Translations under genes and position numbers: made by a program
The notes under the pieces: model-generated
Database searches by the model: none
The model's input: only the letters and a program-made list of their open reading frames with translations
What the model was told of the DNA's origin: nothing
Shown here: piece by piece, positions 14,701 through 29,700 of the stretch
How the letters are laid out: each line of letters begins with the position of its first letter
How positions within the stretch are numbered: the first letter of the stretch is position 1
From: Seison nebaliae
Lineage: Eukaryota > Rotifera > Pararotatoria > Seisonacea > Seisonidae
Direction of reading: 5' to 3'
DNA length: 64,000 bases
NCBI GenBank assembly: GCA_023231475.1
Contig: JALJEE010000250.1
Location: forward strand, 1-64,000

Positions 14701-17700
14701 TTTGAGAGAACTGATCACATTGTCTATGGGAATATTTTCCGGTTCGTCGAAATAGAGAGCGGCAGTTAGTGCGATTTCCATTCCATCATCTTTTAATTTT
14801 GGTTTTGTTAATTTGATAGACAATTTATATTCATTTGCATTATCTGTTGGTTCGATATGAAATGGAATTTTTTCCCACTGCGAATCTTCACGTTTCACAT
14901 TCATTTCTAAAGGATAATCTTTCATGTCCATTTCATTTTCCTTCGGTATCTTCACAACACATTCGACAATTGTCTCCCCATCTAAATTGGTAACTGGAAA
15001 TGGTGTAGGATGTAAATGTTTGAGAACGTCTATTTCGAATTTCGGTCGTTCCACATTCAATTTAGTTTTGGTGGTCAATAATTTCTTTTTTTCATCATTC
15101 ACCAAGCAACATTCGACCACTGACGAATTGTCCGTTTCATTCACATTTCTCAATTGTAATTGATAGAGATTATTCAACAGATTAATAGAATATTTGTCTT
15201 CCAATAATTTCTTTCCGTTCTTGTACCATTCAACATCCCAATGATTTGGTGGAATTATGTTACTAATACATTCTAATTCGATGTCATCACCAGAAATTAA
15301 TCTATATTCAGATTCGAGTGGTTTCTCCCAAAATAAATTATCGATCGGTTTCACATTCACAACATAATCGTCTAATAATGAATCATCTTTCTTCAAATTC
15401 AATTCTAAATGACAATCTTGATGTTTGAAAGAAGGAGCGTTTAAAGTGAAAGTGAATTGAAATTCTTTTTCATCATTTTCGTCTCCTTCTCCAACAACTC
15501 GCTCCACTTCAATCAATTCATTGTCGATTTGATCTCCAGAGAAATTGACATTAAATTTCTCTTTCAATTCATCCAAATCCTCTAAATTCGATTCCGTCGA
15601 TTTAATAGAAAGTTTCAAATTGAACTTCTCGAAATCTTTCGACGTATCAACCAATTCTCCATCCACCAACTCCCATGGTTGTGTAATTTCGATCGTTTCG
15701 ACTTCTTCTTCAATCTCTTCCTCATTTATTATCTCTTCATCTTTATCACTGATTATGTCGTCACCTTTCGGTTCATCATCAACATCTTCACTTTTCATGT
15801 CATCTGATGGAAGAGTCTCTTTCAATAACTTCCTCAGATCGACATACACTTCACTCATTATCGGTTCATCATCATCATCCATCAATTGAACATTAATCTC
15901 ATAAGTTCCATCTCGTAAATCTTCATACTGATCATCCTCAAAAATTTTGGACAAATCAACAAACGTTAACGATTCCGTTATTTTCTTATTCTCCAATTTT
16001 CGATTAACTTTCAATATTCCTTCAGTTTCTTCCAACTCTTTTCCATTTGGCGCCTTCCACTTCACTAACGAAAGTTGGAGAACGTCCTCTTGGTCAGGGA
16101 AATCGGATGCATCTATCACACAACTTAGAATGGGCAACATATCACCATTATCATCTGGCACTTCCTTCAACTCTAAAGGAACGTCCAAATAGAGACATTC
16201 CTTTTTCTTTTTTTCTGGTGATTTCTGTTTTACATCTTCTTCTTTTTCTTTATCTTCTTCAACATCTTCTTCTTCTTCTTCATATGTCACATCTTCTTCC
16301 TCTTCTTCAACAATTTCATCATAATCTTCTTCTTCTGGTTTAGCATCTTCTTTCTCATCCGATTCTATTTCAGGTTTTCCAACTTCTTCGCTTTCTTCTT
16401 TTTCAATTTCTGCTTCTTCTTTTTCTTCTTCTTCTTCCAATTCTGCTTTTTCTTCTTCTTCCACTTCTTCTTCTTCTTTCTCTTCTTCTTTCTCTTCTTC
16501 TTTTTCTTCCTCTTTTTCTTCTTCTTCAACTTCTTCTTCTTCTTTCTCTTCTTCTTTTTCTTCCTCTTTTTCTTCTTCTTTTTCTTCTTCTTTTTCTTGT
16601 TCTTCCACAATTTCATCTTCGATAACTTCTTCAATATTTTCTTCATCTATGTCGTCCACATGTTCTAACTCGGCACTAGTCGATACATCGTCAACTTCTT
16701 CTATTGGCGGTTCTCGGTCCAAATGAAATGAACATTCGCAAGAATCGTCATAATTCTCAGATTTTGGAAAACATGTTATTGTAAAATCATCATTAATCGG
16801 GAGATTATCATCACTTAATCGTATTCGTCGAACATTTCCATCTGTTTCCACATCTTCGCTTGGTATTCTCACCCCATCGATTGTCCATTCGATTGGTACA
16901 TCCTGAAATTCGTCTTTTAAAACTACTTCAAGTGGAACATGTTCATTTGTTTTAGTCCAAGAAAGTTCTGGTTCTAATCTCTTTTCAAATATATCCGTAA
17001 TCTTTTCCACAGTCAAACGACCTTTTGTCGTTTTTAATGCTTCCTTTCCATTCGGCATAATTATGTGACATTCATATAAATTATTATTATCATTAAGTTG
17101 ACAATTATTAAGATTGAGAGAAAAGTTTGCTGTAGATTTTTCATTTATCTTCTCCACAATTTTACTTTTATCATTTTTAATTAGTTTCCATTCGGTTATC
17201 CAATCATCTCGAATTGGTTTATTCAATTCACATAAAAATGATACATCGGAATTGACAATTGTAGCAATATTCTCTAATGGTTTAATCCACTTCAACTTTA
17301 TGTCCTTATTAATGTTTAAGAGAATTTTATCTAAAACTTTCGATGGTTCATCATCATCATTCCATTTCAAGGTCACTTCCGTTTTATCATCTGATAATTT
17401 CGGTTTCGGAAGTTTTCCAATTAAGTGAATCTCGTTATCATCCTTCTTATCCACCTCAAATTTAATCGGTTCATTCCCGTGAACCAGTTCCAATTTATCG
17501 ATGTCATTGTTCTTTTTGTGCAGTTTTAATGCACAAGCAAATTCAACTTCATCACACAGTTCTGTTATTGGCTCTTCCGACACGATATGCAATGACTCCA
17601 ATATTTGTGGTAAAATTTTTTTCAATTCGACATTTGTCGCACTTGAAAGAATAATATCGTTAGAAGGATTTCTTATTGAACAGTTTAATTTGCAATTCTC

Positions 17701-20700
17701 ATCAATTTCCTTCAAATAGAATTTAGTTGAATCTGGTTCATTTTCAACAAGATGTTCAGGTATCAGTTTATCATTTATTCTCCATTTAACTGTCCAATCG
17801 TCGCGAAGAGGTCTTGATAATTGACCGAATAAATTAATATCTTCATTCGGTTTCATCATCACAACTTCATCTGGTTTCTTCTTCCAAAATAAATCTTCAT
17901 TATTAATCGGTTCAATTTGTAGACTGATTGAGTCAATTGTTTGATAATCAGTGTCATCATCCACCGTACTATCAACGAATGGAATCGTTTTGAGAGAAAC
18001 AATTTTCCCGTCATCTTCCACAGTTGGATGATCGAGAGTCAAATTGAAAAGGAAAATATTCGGTTCCGAAGTTTCAACTATTTCCACTTTCTCTGGTTCA
18101 TTGACACGTTCGTCATTAATTGTGAAGAAAACGGGTACGTCTTCCGGCGAATCAATAGATAATGGAATTGACAATAAAGCTGAAACGATGACCGTTTCTG
18201 TCAATTCATTAATTTTTTCCGGTTCCACATGTAACGGTTCTACCAACTCCACCAGATATGGCATTTTTTCAATTTTTAATTCTGTTTTCGTTACTAAACT
18301 CTTCTTCCAACTGGGAGCTTTGACATGACAACCATAGACACCAGAATCCAATTCATTCAAATCATTCAATTGGAGGGAAAATATACAATCTGACTGTGTC
18401 GTCATATTTTCATCAATTTTCTCATCATCTCTCACCCAAAACACTTCCCAATCTTCTCTTGGCGTATGAGATAATTGACAATCCAATAATATTGTTTCTT
18501 GAACGAATGCGCCCTCTTTGACTGGTAACCGTTTTTCCCAATAAACTTCTGGTTTCTTCATATCGATATGATAATCGTCTAATTTTATACGATCTTCATG
18601 TGGTAGTGAACGAACATCTTCTTTGTCATTCTTAATTGTAACTAATTCAACAATACATTCTCCATCGCTCTCCAATGGTTTATCTAAATGATAAAGTAAT
18701 TGATAATCGCCATCAACGTTTGATGGAATGATTTCCATCGAATATCGATTATTATCATCAATTAATTCATTATTGTGAATGATATTGACAAGAGAATTCG
18801 GTTCATCTAAAAATTGCTTGTACATCGATTCTGGAACATGAATAGTCGTTGAAAGACAAATCTCTTTCGATAGTTCACTTGGCTCATCTCCAACAATTTC
18901 AAATGGTGATGATATTGTGATGCTTTCCGGAATTTTATTCTCATCAAATAATTTTCGTAAATTTAAACTAATTTCATCTTGCACACTCTCACTAGATAAA
19001 GGAGATTCCGTTTTAATTTCGACACCAAACAATTGTTCAATTTCTTCAACAGGAACGTTATCCTCCAAATATTTTCCCAAATTCAAAATTTCAAATTTTT
19101 CCTTTGTCTGAATTCCATCGATTTCTCTCTTAAGAGAAATTCCATTTTGATTATCTTCAATTTTTTCATTCGGTTTTGACCAGATAACCGAGAGAAGATC
19201 TTCCAAACTCGAATCGATATCATCTACGTTTGATACTTCAGCCACAAACGATAATTGTAAAGAAACATTTCCAGTTTCTTGATCAACTGAAATTTCCGGA
19301 GTTAATTCTTCTACAATTTTTAACTTAACTGGAATTTCTTTTATTTTATTTTCTTCCTCTTTTTCCTTCTTCAAGTTCACGTCATCCGGTTCTTCTTCAT
19401 CAGCAATTTCTTCTTCTTTATCTTCTGTAATTTGTTCGCGTTTTTCATCTGCATCGTCTATCGGTTCTTCTTCTTCATCCTTCTTGACTTTCGATTCTTC
19501 AGGTTTATCTTCAATCTCTTCAACTTCTTCCTCAAACGGTTCTTCGATTTCACTAATTTCATCATCTTTCGTTTTTTCTTCAGTTTCTTTCTGTTTTTTT
19601 TCTTCAACTGGTTCTTCAGTCTCTTTAATTTCTTCTGGTTGTTCTTCAATTTCTTCTGGTTGTTCTTCAACTAATTCTTCTGTTTCTTTAACTTCCAGAT
19701 CTTCTTCCGGTTTTTCTTCAATTTCTTCAACTTCGTTTGGCTTTTCTTCAATTACTTCAAATTCTTCCGGTTTTTCTTCAATTTCGTCAATTTTTTCTGG
19801 TTGTTGTTCAATTTCTTCAATGTGTTCCGGCTGTTCGTCAATTTCTTCAGGTTTTTCTTCAATCTCTTCAACTTCTTCTTCAAACGGTTCTTCGATTTCA
19901 CTAATTTCATCATCTTTCGTTTTTTCTTCATTTTCTTTCTGTTTTTGTTCTTCAACTGGCTCTTCAGTCTCTTTAATTTCTTGTGGTTGTTCTTCAATTT
20001 CTTCTGGTTGTTCTTCAATTTCTTCTTGTTTTTCTTCAATTTTATCTGGTTGTTCTTCAATCTCTTTTATTTCTTCTGCTTTTTCTTCAACAGATTCTTC
20101 AATTTCTTCAATTTCTTCTGGTTGTGCTTCAATTTTTTTAGGTTTTTCTCCAATCTCTTTTATTTCTTCAGGTTGTTCTTCAATTTCTTCTATTTCTTCA
20201 GGTTGTTCTTTAATCTCTTTTATTTCTTCCAGTTGTTCTTCAATTTCCTCAACTTGTTCTTCAATTGGTGTCTCGATGTCTTGAATTTCTCCAGGTTGTT
20301 CTCCGATCTCAGGAATCTCTTCTTTAATGTCCTCTGTGATTTCTTCTGGTTGTTCTTCAACTTCTTTCACTTCTATGTGTTTTTCATCAGTTTCATGAAT
20401 TTCTTCCGACTTTTCTTCTGGTTGTTCTGTTATTTTTTCCATATCGGTGTCGTCTTTCAAATCTTGTGATTCATCATCAGGATTTTCCTTGAATTGTTGA
20501 GAAGTATCGTCAACGTCCAAATTTTCCGGTGTATCTTGCTCCATATTTACTTCTGTTTCACAAGAATCTTCAACTTCATCTTTCTTTATTTCCAGAGTAA
20601 CATTTAGTGAATCATCACTGAATTTCTCTTCTATTTGTTCTTCCTTATCATTCCCATCATCTATTTCTTCTTTTGGTAATTCTTCTAGTTCTTTAGATGC

Positions 20701-23700
20701 GTCTTCTCCTATGTCGGTTTCCAACTTTATTTCTTCTTCAGAATTTTCATCTGGTCTTTCTTTAATATCTTTCTCAATAACTACTTCTTCTGGAACTTCT
20801 TCTTCTTCTTTTTCCAATTTTTTCTCTGATGAATCATTATCATCTGTAATTTCTGATGGAGCTTCGACGATTGTAGGAATATCTTCATCAACTAATTCAT
20901 TATCTTCAATATTATCGATTTCTTTATTGACTACTTGTGCCACTTCGATAATATTCTCTTCATCATCTATTTTGTCTTCTTCGGTGATTTTATCACCATC
21001 ATTTTCAATTTCTTCGATCGTTTCATATTTTACTTCATTGTCTGTAACAACCACATTATCATCACTATCGATATATTCAACTGGTTCATCCTCCAGTTGA
21101 ATTTCTTCCACTTCTACAAAACTTTCTTCTTGATCGAATTCGTTTAATTTATCAAAAGATTCATTTGTTTCTTCATTTTTCACTTCATCAATCTGTTCCA
21201 ATTCGATATTGGATTGATCGAGTTCATCTATATTATCGAAAGAATCATCCGATTTCTCCTCAACAATAGCAATATCCATCAATTGCTTTTGTTCATCGAT
21301 TTGGATTTCAGAAGGAAAAGAAATTTCATCTGAAGTTTGAATCAGAAGATTTTCAGTTGGTGCATCTAAACTCGTATCGCAGAATTCCGTCGTTTCGAAT
21401 AATAAAGTATTTTCACTTGTCGCTAATTGTGTAAGAGATTCCTGAACAGATGAATCGATGCTCTTTCTCGCATTTGTGACGGAGCTTGTGGATGAAGAAT
21501 CTAAATCATTAACTGATTCCATTTCACACAAATCAGTCAATTGAACTTCATTCGACTGAATTATTTCTTGCGATTTTTTTGCTTTCTCTTTATCATTTAT
21601 TTGATGAATCAATTCCTCATGAATCTTCGCCTCCTCCAATTCACTCACTGGCATTGTTTGAACAGTGACATTTATCGGTTCACAAGAATCATCATGAAAA
21701 TCATCAAATGTCTCCACAATTGTCGGTTCTTCAGCGAACGTCACATTCTTCGTCACATGTGACTGTGTTCGTTCTTGTGGTTGTTCGGATGAAACCGAAT
21801 TAATCGGTTCGATATTTGAAGGAGAAACGAATGGTGGAGGAGTCACTGGTTGTACCATCAATGGTTCATTCACTTTTTTCTTTTCTTTCGTCATTCCCAC
21901 TCGACAAACAGTTCTATCACCGTTGGTAAGAATTGCAGAAATATCTCCAAGATAATTGGGAATATTTTCATAAATGATTAACTTCCGAATATTTCCTTCT
22001 TCGATCAACTCAATATCAGGATTATCATCTTTCAATTCTTCTTCTCCATCTTTCATCCATTTGACTTTTGTGTTTTTAGATGAAACTTGAAATTCTAATT
22101 GAACTGGAGTCAAAATATTATCCAATTCTAATTTGGATGGTAACGCTTTCTTTATACGATCTTCAGCTGCCTCCAATTTCATTTGACACATTGATAATCG
22201 ATCGAGAACTTGTATGGAATATATTCCTTCATCTCTCGGTAAGAATGGAGACATCACTTGCAATTGACATTGACCTGTATTCCGATCATAAGTCATTTTA
22301 CTTCGATAATCTGGTTGAATTAATTTCCCGTCTTTCATCCAATGTATTAGGAGATCTTCCTCTTCAATATCAGCCAAATAACTGTTGGGATCTTCTGGTG
22401 CGATGGTACATTTCATTTTAAACGTCTTATCTAATTCCGTTACACTTATCATTTCTGGTAACGGTTCCCTAAACTTAATAGCAAATTTTTTATCTTTCTC
22501 ATTATCGTCGGTGTGAGGAAGATCATCTGAATAATCGAGTTTAAGTTTATCATCCAAATCGATTTCAAGAGATGAATGAAATGATGGTGATTTGATGATT
22601 TCGTCTTGAACGATCGGAATTGATCGAACAACCAAATTAGTTGATGTTCGTACATTATCATCGAATTGACAGGTATACTCTCCATTATCTTCACCATTCG
22701 GCTGATTAATAATGAGAGCGAATTGTTCGTTATTTTTATTCTGCATCGAATATTTCTCGTTCTCTTCCAATTTCTTCAAATCTAAATTCTTTGTCGATTG
22801 AAATGTCCATTCTGGAGATTGTTCGACAACTGTCGGTTCAACTAATTGTACATTAAGAATGGCACAATTATCATTCTCCGTGATGATTGTCTGAGATGGG
22901 AGCTCTTGAGCAATAATCAATTCACTACGACATTTAGTATGTTGTTTAGGAATATCATCAACTTCTAACGGAATATTTCTCAAAGAACGAGATCGATCAT
23001 CAACAGATGGTTCTCTATCTCTTAATATTTCTAATCGACTTGTTGCATATTGTTCTCGGTTGAATTCGATGGAATATTCTCCTGAATCATCCGGATGAAT
23101 TGGTCGAAGTATTCGGAGAATACATTGATCCTTTTTCGGTTGGAATAAACGATATTTGTTGGACGACATCGTTGGGAAAATTTGATGATTATTATGTTTC
23201 CAAATCAATTCTTCATTCGGCACATTAAGTCGTTCGAAATTGAAAATTAAATCGACATATTGTTCATCGGATGGAATCTGTTTCCATTCAGCTGACCGTT
23301 TTGATGGTATAATTTCATTGGTACAATGAAGAACAGTGGATGAATTGACCATTCCACTTGATGTCGTTACATTAACATCTATCTTCTTTCCATCCATTTC
23401 AAGAGTAGGATGATGTAGAATGACGGCAGCAATATCATATTCGAGAACCGTTTCGAAATGATTCTTATATTTCTGATTTATCGGTTCTCCATTCAATAAC
23501 CATTCAGCCGATTGAATTTTATCATCAGCTCGACAACTAATTGTGAGAACTTCGTCTTCTTTCAATGAATAATCCGTTTGTATTGGAAGTTTTCGTATTA
23601 ATTTGGGTATCTGATCTAAAGACGAGTCGGATCTTTTCCATTCAACTGACGATCCATCAACCGTCAAATTGAGACAACTTTTCGATGATGGTTTGACAAT

Positions 23701-26700
23701 GTAAACTTCTTCGCATTCTTCTTCTTCGATCAAATCCTGTTCCGTCACATAACTATAAATGTTGGGTGAATGAGTAAGCATTGTTGATGGTGTGGAAGCG
23801 ACAGATAAATCATCTCGTTGGCGATGATGTGGAGGAGACGATCTTGAACGATATTCATACACGAAATTCTCTTCGTCAATGGATGATGGTGGAAATGGTG
23901 ATTCTCTTGAAGGTGATAAATTTACTTGTTGTTGTTGTTGTTGATATGTAGCTATATTAATTTCGCTCGAATATCTGGGAGATATGGATCGTTGACTGAT
24001 ACTGATCCGTTTACTTGTGTTACTTTGAACGGAAGTTTCTCGAGAGGAGATATGTCGAACTTCTCTCTGTTTCGATGTCATTCGAACATCGACAGTTGCA
24101 TCTGAATAACTACAAATTGGTGAAGATAATTCACATCGATAATTTCCTGATTCTTTTATTGTCGGATCATTTATGAGGAGACTAATTTCGTTAAATTCTT
24201 TCGGAAGAATTGTATATTTATTATTCGTTTGAGAAATTCTCTTTTCATTATGGTACCAAACGACAGGAATATCTCTCTCATTAATCTTCTCAGTCAATTC
24301 ACATGAAATAGCTGATGTATGTAATGCATCGATATTCTGATTCTTTAATGGTTTCTCAAAAACTTCCGGATCATTTTTCAAATATAAAGTCGTCTGAGTT
24401 TGAATGTTCGGATGATTGACCAATCGACAACTTAATTTTCCTCGATGTTTCGAATTAATATTTCGAATTATCAACTGATGGTGCAACTTATCAGAAGTTG
24501 ACAATTGTTGGAAATCGTTTAAATTATTATCGATTGGAATATCGTTTAAAAACCATTCGACATCTTCCGGTTCATTCAACGTCACCGAAAATTGTTTTGG
24601 ATGACCGATCTCCATATTTGTTTCATTCAATTTCTTCGAGAAATATATTCTCTTATTATCAGACTGTTGTTGTTGTTCGTTCGGTAATTGCTCATTCATA
24701 ACTGTAACATTAAAAATTGATTTATCATTTCCCGGTTCCAATAACGCCATATATTGTCCACCGTCACTCATCATTATATCTTCCACCGTCAATTTCCGAT
24801 GAAGTTTATTTGTTTCGATATGAATCCGTCCTTGACGTCCACCATCTAACAATTCTTTACCGTTATGAAACCATCGGATATTCGCTGATTCTTCACTTAC
24901 CATCGCTTCTAAAATTAGACATTCTTGTTGATCAGCCATCAAACATATCTCGTCAACATTATGTTCATGTTGAACGAATTTAGTTAAACTTTCAATTACC
25001 AATTTACCAGAAGATGTATCACAACTTTCCACTCGTTCCCCAGACGGTAATTGGAAGATCTTTCGCGGTTCATATGTCGAAGAGAAACGATCGTTATTCA
25101 AATGTGCGATAACTGCCATATATTCTCCTTCGTCATAATTCTGTCGAAGATCACCAACCTCCAACGAATGTTGACAATTGTTGTTTGCTTTCATAATTCT
25201 AATATGATCATTCTCTGTCAAAATTTGATTATCTTTCAACCAAAATAAATAATTTTTGTTCTCTTCAATTGGTTCATTTACTCGATAAATTTCACAAGGT
25301 AATTTCGTTTGACAACGAAAATTAGCGTTCGATTTTTCAATTTTCATTTGATCTGTTAATTTTGTCAAGAAACAATTCCGATTATTTTGCTTATTTTCCG
25401 TTCGAACATCGACCAATGCTGACGTCCGTCCAATACCATCAATCTCACAGTCATATTGACCACGATGTTTCAAGTCGGGAGAATGTATAGTCAAACACGA
25501 CGAATTCCTTTCACATTTCGTTTCAATTTGATATTCGTTATTCGTTTTCAATTCCTCATAATTTTTGAACCATTTGACAGAATCTGTTTGTCTGATCGGT
25601 TCTTTCGATTGACATTCCAAAATAAGTGGTTGACCAACTTGAGTGACAATTTGTTCAGGAAGTGGTTGCACAAACAACTCTCGCTCTTGGACTTTGGAGA
25701 TTTTATGAATATTCTCTATCTGTCTATTACCTTGGATGTATCGTTCGATATGTAAATCTGGAAATGGAGAAAGAAAATATAAAAATTTCTTCCAAATTAA
25801 AAATCAAGAAAAGAAAACGGAAATTATATGGAAAATAATATCTAACATTCTAAACATTGTACAAATGATAAAAACTTATAAAATATAAAACTTATAACAG
25901 ATAAAACTGATAAGAAAATAAAATTAAATTAATATTTCCCTTAAACGACGTACCTTCTTCTTCAATATAAGTGGTGACAACTGGAGGGAAAAATTAATTT
26001 CCAAAATTAACGTTTAAAAGAAGAGAAGTTTTAAATAGAAATTCTAATGAAAAAAATTTGAAGAATAAAAAATTTTTATAAACTTTTCCTCTCGTCAACA
26101 TTGATCTGACAAGAGATCGATTGAACACGAATCGGTTTTCCCGGTTTCGTCTTAAATTCATATAAACCGGCATCACATAATTGAATGTTCTCCACCGACA
26201 GTTTTAATTCATTCTCTTTCGTCGAAGTCGACGATTTTTCAATATTCAATCGAGATGAAGGTATTATCTTTAAAAGAGAATATTAAAGAAGAAACATAAA
26301 AATTGAGGTAACTTCTCGACCATTATGATACCATGCCATGTCATTGACATGTGCTAGCACTTTTGCTTTCAATTCTAATTTTTCACCTTGTTGTAAAGTT
26401 AATTCAGAAGGTTGTGGTTCTACTGAATGTCTTGTATCCGGTTTAGCGGTTAATGATCGTTCGATGATGGCCAAACGACAAGAGATTTTCGTTGTACCTT
26501 CAGAATTTGATGCTTTCGCCCAATAAATTCCATTATCTTCAATATCTACTGAAGGTATTCGTAGACGATGAGTCATCGTGTCATTTTCATCAACGGAAAT
26601 TTCATGATGTAAATTAGCTGGAACGATTAACGTGTTTTCATGGTACCAAGAAACGGTGGCTGGTGGATTTCCATCCACTTGAACTTTGAACAAGACCTCT

Positions 26701-29700
26701 TCGCCTTCACGTGCTCTAACAGATTTCGGGTTTTGTATAATGATTGGCGAATATTTTTTTGATGATAATTCTCTTTGTTCATTCGTCTGATTTTGACGTA
26801 CTGCCTGTTCTAGTACGTACATCCAAGCGGATTTAATTCCATCTTGTTTCAAATGAAAAGTCGCAGTTACTGGTGATGTTTGAGTTGAATTAGATGAGAA
26901 TTTTATTCCACGTAATGCTAACATAGATGGCGTTTGTGATTGAATTCGATGGTTAATCATATGCTCTCTCACATTCTTTATAGGAATGACAATGGAACAT
27001 GAATATGACAACGAATATCGATTTAATGTGTCAAGTGCATTATTTTGGAGAGATGTTGGAATTGCTTGAGGAATTCCCCCAGCAATCCGTTTACATACAA
27101 CGATACAATTTTCAAAAGTGAAAACATCATGAATCGTCATTGATTGACTGGAAATCCGTCTTCCAGATATCGGTGTTGATCTCGATGTTGACGAATCGGA
27201 AACATTCATTTCATCATGACGTAACAATCGTCCAGACTTCTTCAATAATCCATCGATTTCATCATTCCGGTGTGTTTGTGGAATGAGAATATTTCGTCTC
27301 ATAATTTCCGTGTCGGCCACTTTCATGATCTTTTCAAGTTGTTCATAAATATTTTGATATTGATTCATTTCATTCGATTTCAATAAATTATTTCCTTTAT
27401 TGTCATTGGTGGTCGTTCGTAATCCATATCGAATGATATCTTGAATAGCCAACTGATAACGTTGAAGGTTGGCAACGGGTAAATTTGTAAATTGTTCGAA
27501 CGACAATTTCAATTGATTATCCATTTGAATATCTCGAAAGAAGTTGGATAATCTCATATTATTATTCATTAGTTTCCGTACATCCACTTGACAAATGAGA
27601 TAATCAGAATAAACATTTAATTTCCTTATAAGTTTCTGCAATTTCACTGACAAATGTTCGGGATCTGTCATACATGATTTGAAAAGATAAATCAATTCAT
27701 TCTCATGTAAGAGAAGAATATTTTGCAATTTATTCAATAATTGGAGAACGGATGATGTTGATGAACTGCCGATTGTTCGCAATGCTGATGATGATCGTAA
27801 TGCATCGATATAATAAGTGAGAGATAATTTGATTTTTTCAATAAATTTCAATTCTTCATTATAAATCTCTTGAAAGATGAATTGAATTTTCTTCCATTCA
27901 TCTGTATTGAATTGATTTGATGATGATGATGATGATGATGTAGGCTCATCTAATTGGATTGGCAATAATCTCGTATCACGATCGATCACGTGTCCAAAAC
28001 TGATATTCTTTCGAAGATAACACGATTGAATCCATCCAACTTTAGGTGATTCATTCTTTCTTGGCCTCGTACGAATCAACCACCAATTATGTAATCGATC
28101 ATTATTCATCGATGACATGGAAGATGAAGATGAAACAAAAGATGTTTGTGGAGTGACTACCGTTCCTTGTTTATCCAACACTTCAACGAGCTGATTCTCC
28201 GCTAAATTCTCGATCAACGGATGTGGAGTTCTCTCATTCTGATTAACATGATTTGAATTGTAATTACAGACAGATGCATAAATTTCATTCGAATGATTCA
28301 CATCAGACAAACTCGATGTTGATGTTAGAGATGTTGCAGATGAAGAATTTAATGAGACTAATGACGTCGATTGGATTTGTTGACGTGGATCTTTGAATGA
28401 TCGTTGGAAATATTCACTTTTATTAATTACGTCTCGTTCAGATGGATTTGGCGAGAACGACATATCAACTGAAGAAGATGAAGGAGATAAATATGATTCG
28501 CCTGTATTCGGATTAATAATCATCTCAACTGATCGACCAGTTTGTGCACTATGTAATCGAGGACTATTAGTGGACGATTGGTAAATATTGGAAGTGGAAA
28601 CTCGAAGTCTTTCTGATGAATTATTATCGATAAATTTTGAAATGGGATTCATTTGTTTTCCCACACTCGAACTTCTCAACGACTTTAACATGTTCGGTCG
28701 AATATAGAACACTTTCGCCGTATCATCTCTCAATCGAACTAACCATTTCTCCGGTCGATGATTATCTAACAATTCGACAACATTATTTTTTTTCACAACT
28801 TCCGTTTGATTAGAACCGTTTAAGAAGAAGGATGATGGAATATGATAATCACTCCTCAATAAAAACGATTGAAATAATAAATCATTGTGCTCATGTTCTA
28901 ATTGATCGGTACTTCTTGAAATGGATTGAGGTGATCGACCGATCGTTCCCATCGTCTCACGTTGTTTCTTCACCATCTCTTCACCATGTTCTGCGATTTG
29001 CTGTTTGAGAGTATCAGAAATGAAATCGATTTTTGTCGGTTTTTCTAAAACCACTTTTCCATCAAACTTCTTTGATTGAGAACGTTGACTTACATCTGAT
29101 TCATTCATTTCCACAATTCTTACTGTCGATGTTGAATAAGCAGCGCCCATCAAATTAGTGGCAGCACATGTATATTCTCCTGCGTCTAACAAATTGGAAG
29201 AAGTACAAGTCAATCGATATAATTCATTCACTTCTTCAAACTTCATAAATTGATATCGTCCATCCAATTTTTTACCATTCCGATACCATTCCACTGATGG
29301 TTTCGGTTCGCCATGTATTTGACATTCTAACAAGAATTGCTCACTCTCATTGACGAGATAGAAGTCTCGTAACTTGATTAAGAATTCGGGTGGACGATAT
29401 GTTTGTTGACGATCATTTGATGTGATTTTATAATTTCTTTTTCTTGTTTTATTAGATGATGATGATGGAAATGAATTGACTGTAGTGCTACTCGTGGTAG
29501 TAGTAAGAGTATGAGAATCATCTTTTTCATTCTCATCATTCAAATTTTTCATAATAGTAACGGTAACGGTTTTCTTATCGAAACCATCCGGATTTTCTGC
29601 TATTACCATATAATCGCCGCTATCATGTCGACAATCGATATTATTGATTTGTAACATACATCGTCTCTGATCAATTTCATAAGAGATATCACTCTTTAAA

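Noticed and set aside
16365-16646. Poly-lysine minus-strand frame.
   Set aside because: It is an out-of-frame reading of the same purine tract that codes for the Glu/Lys region of UNC-89.
19484-20469. Long plus-strand open frames (Ser- or Phe-rich, up to 266 codons) opposite the acidic UNC-89 repeats.
   Set aside because: They are the complement of Glu-codon repeats, have extreme composition, and lie inside a solid minus-strand coding exon.
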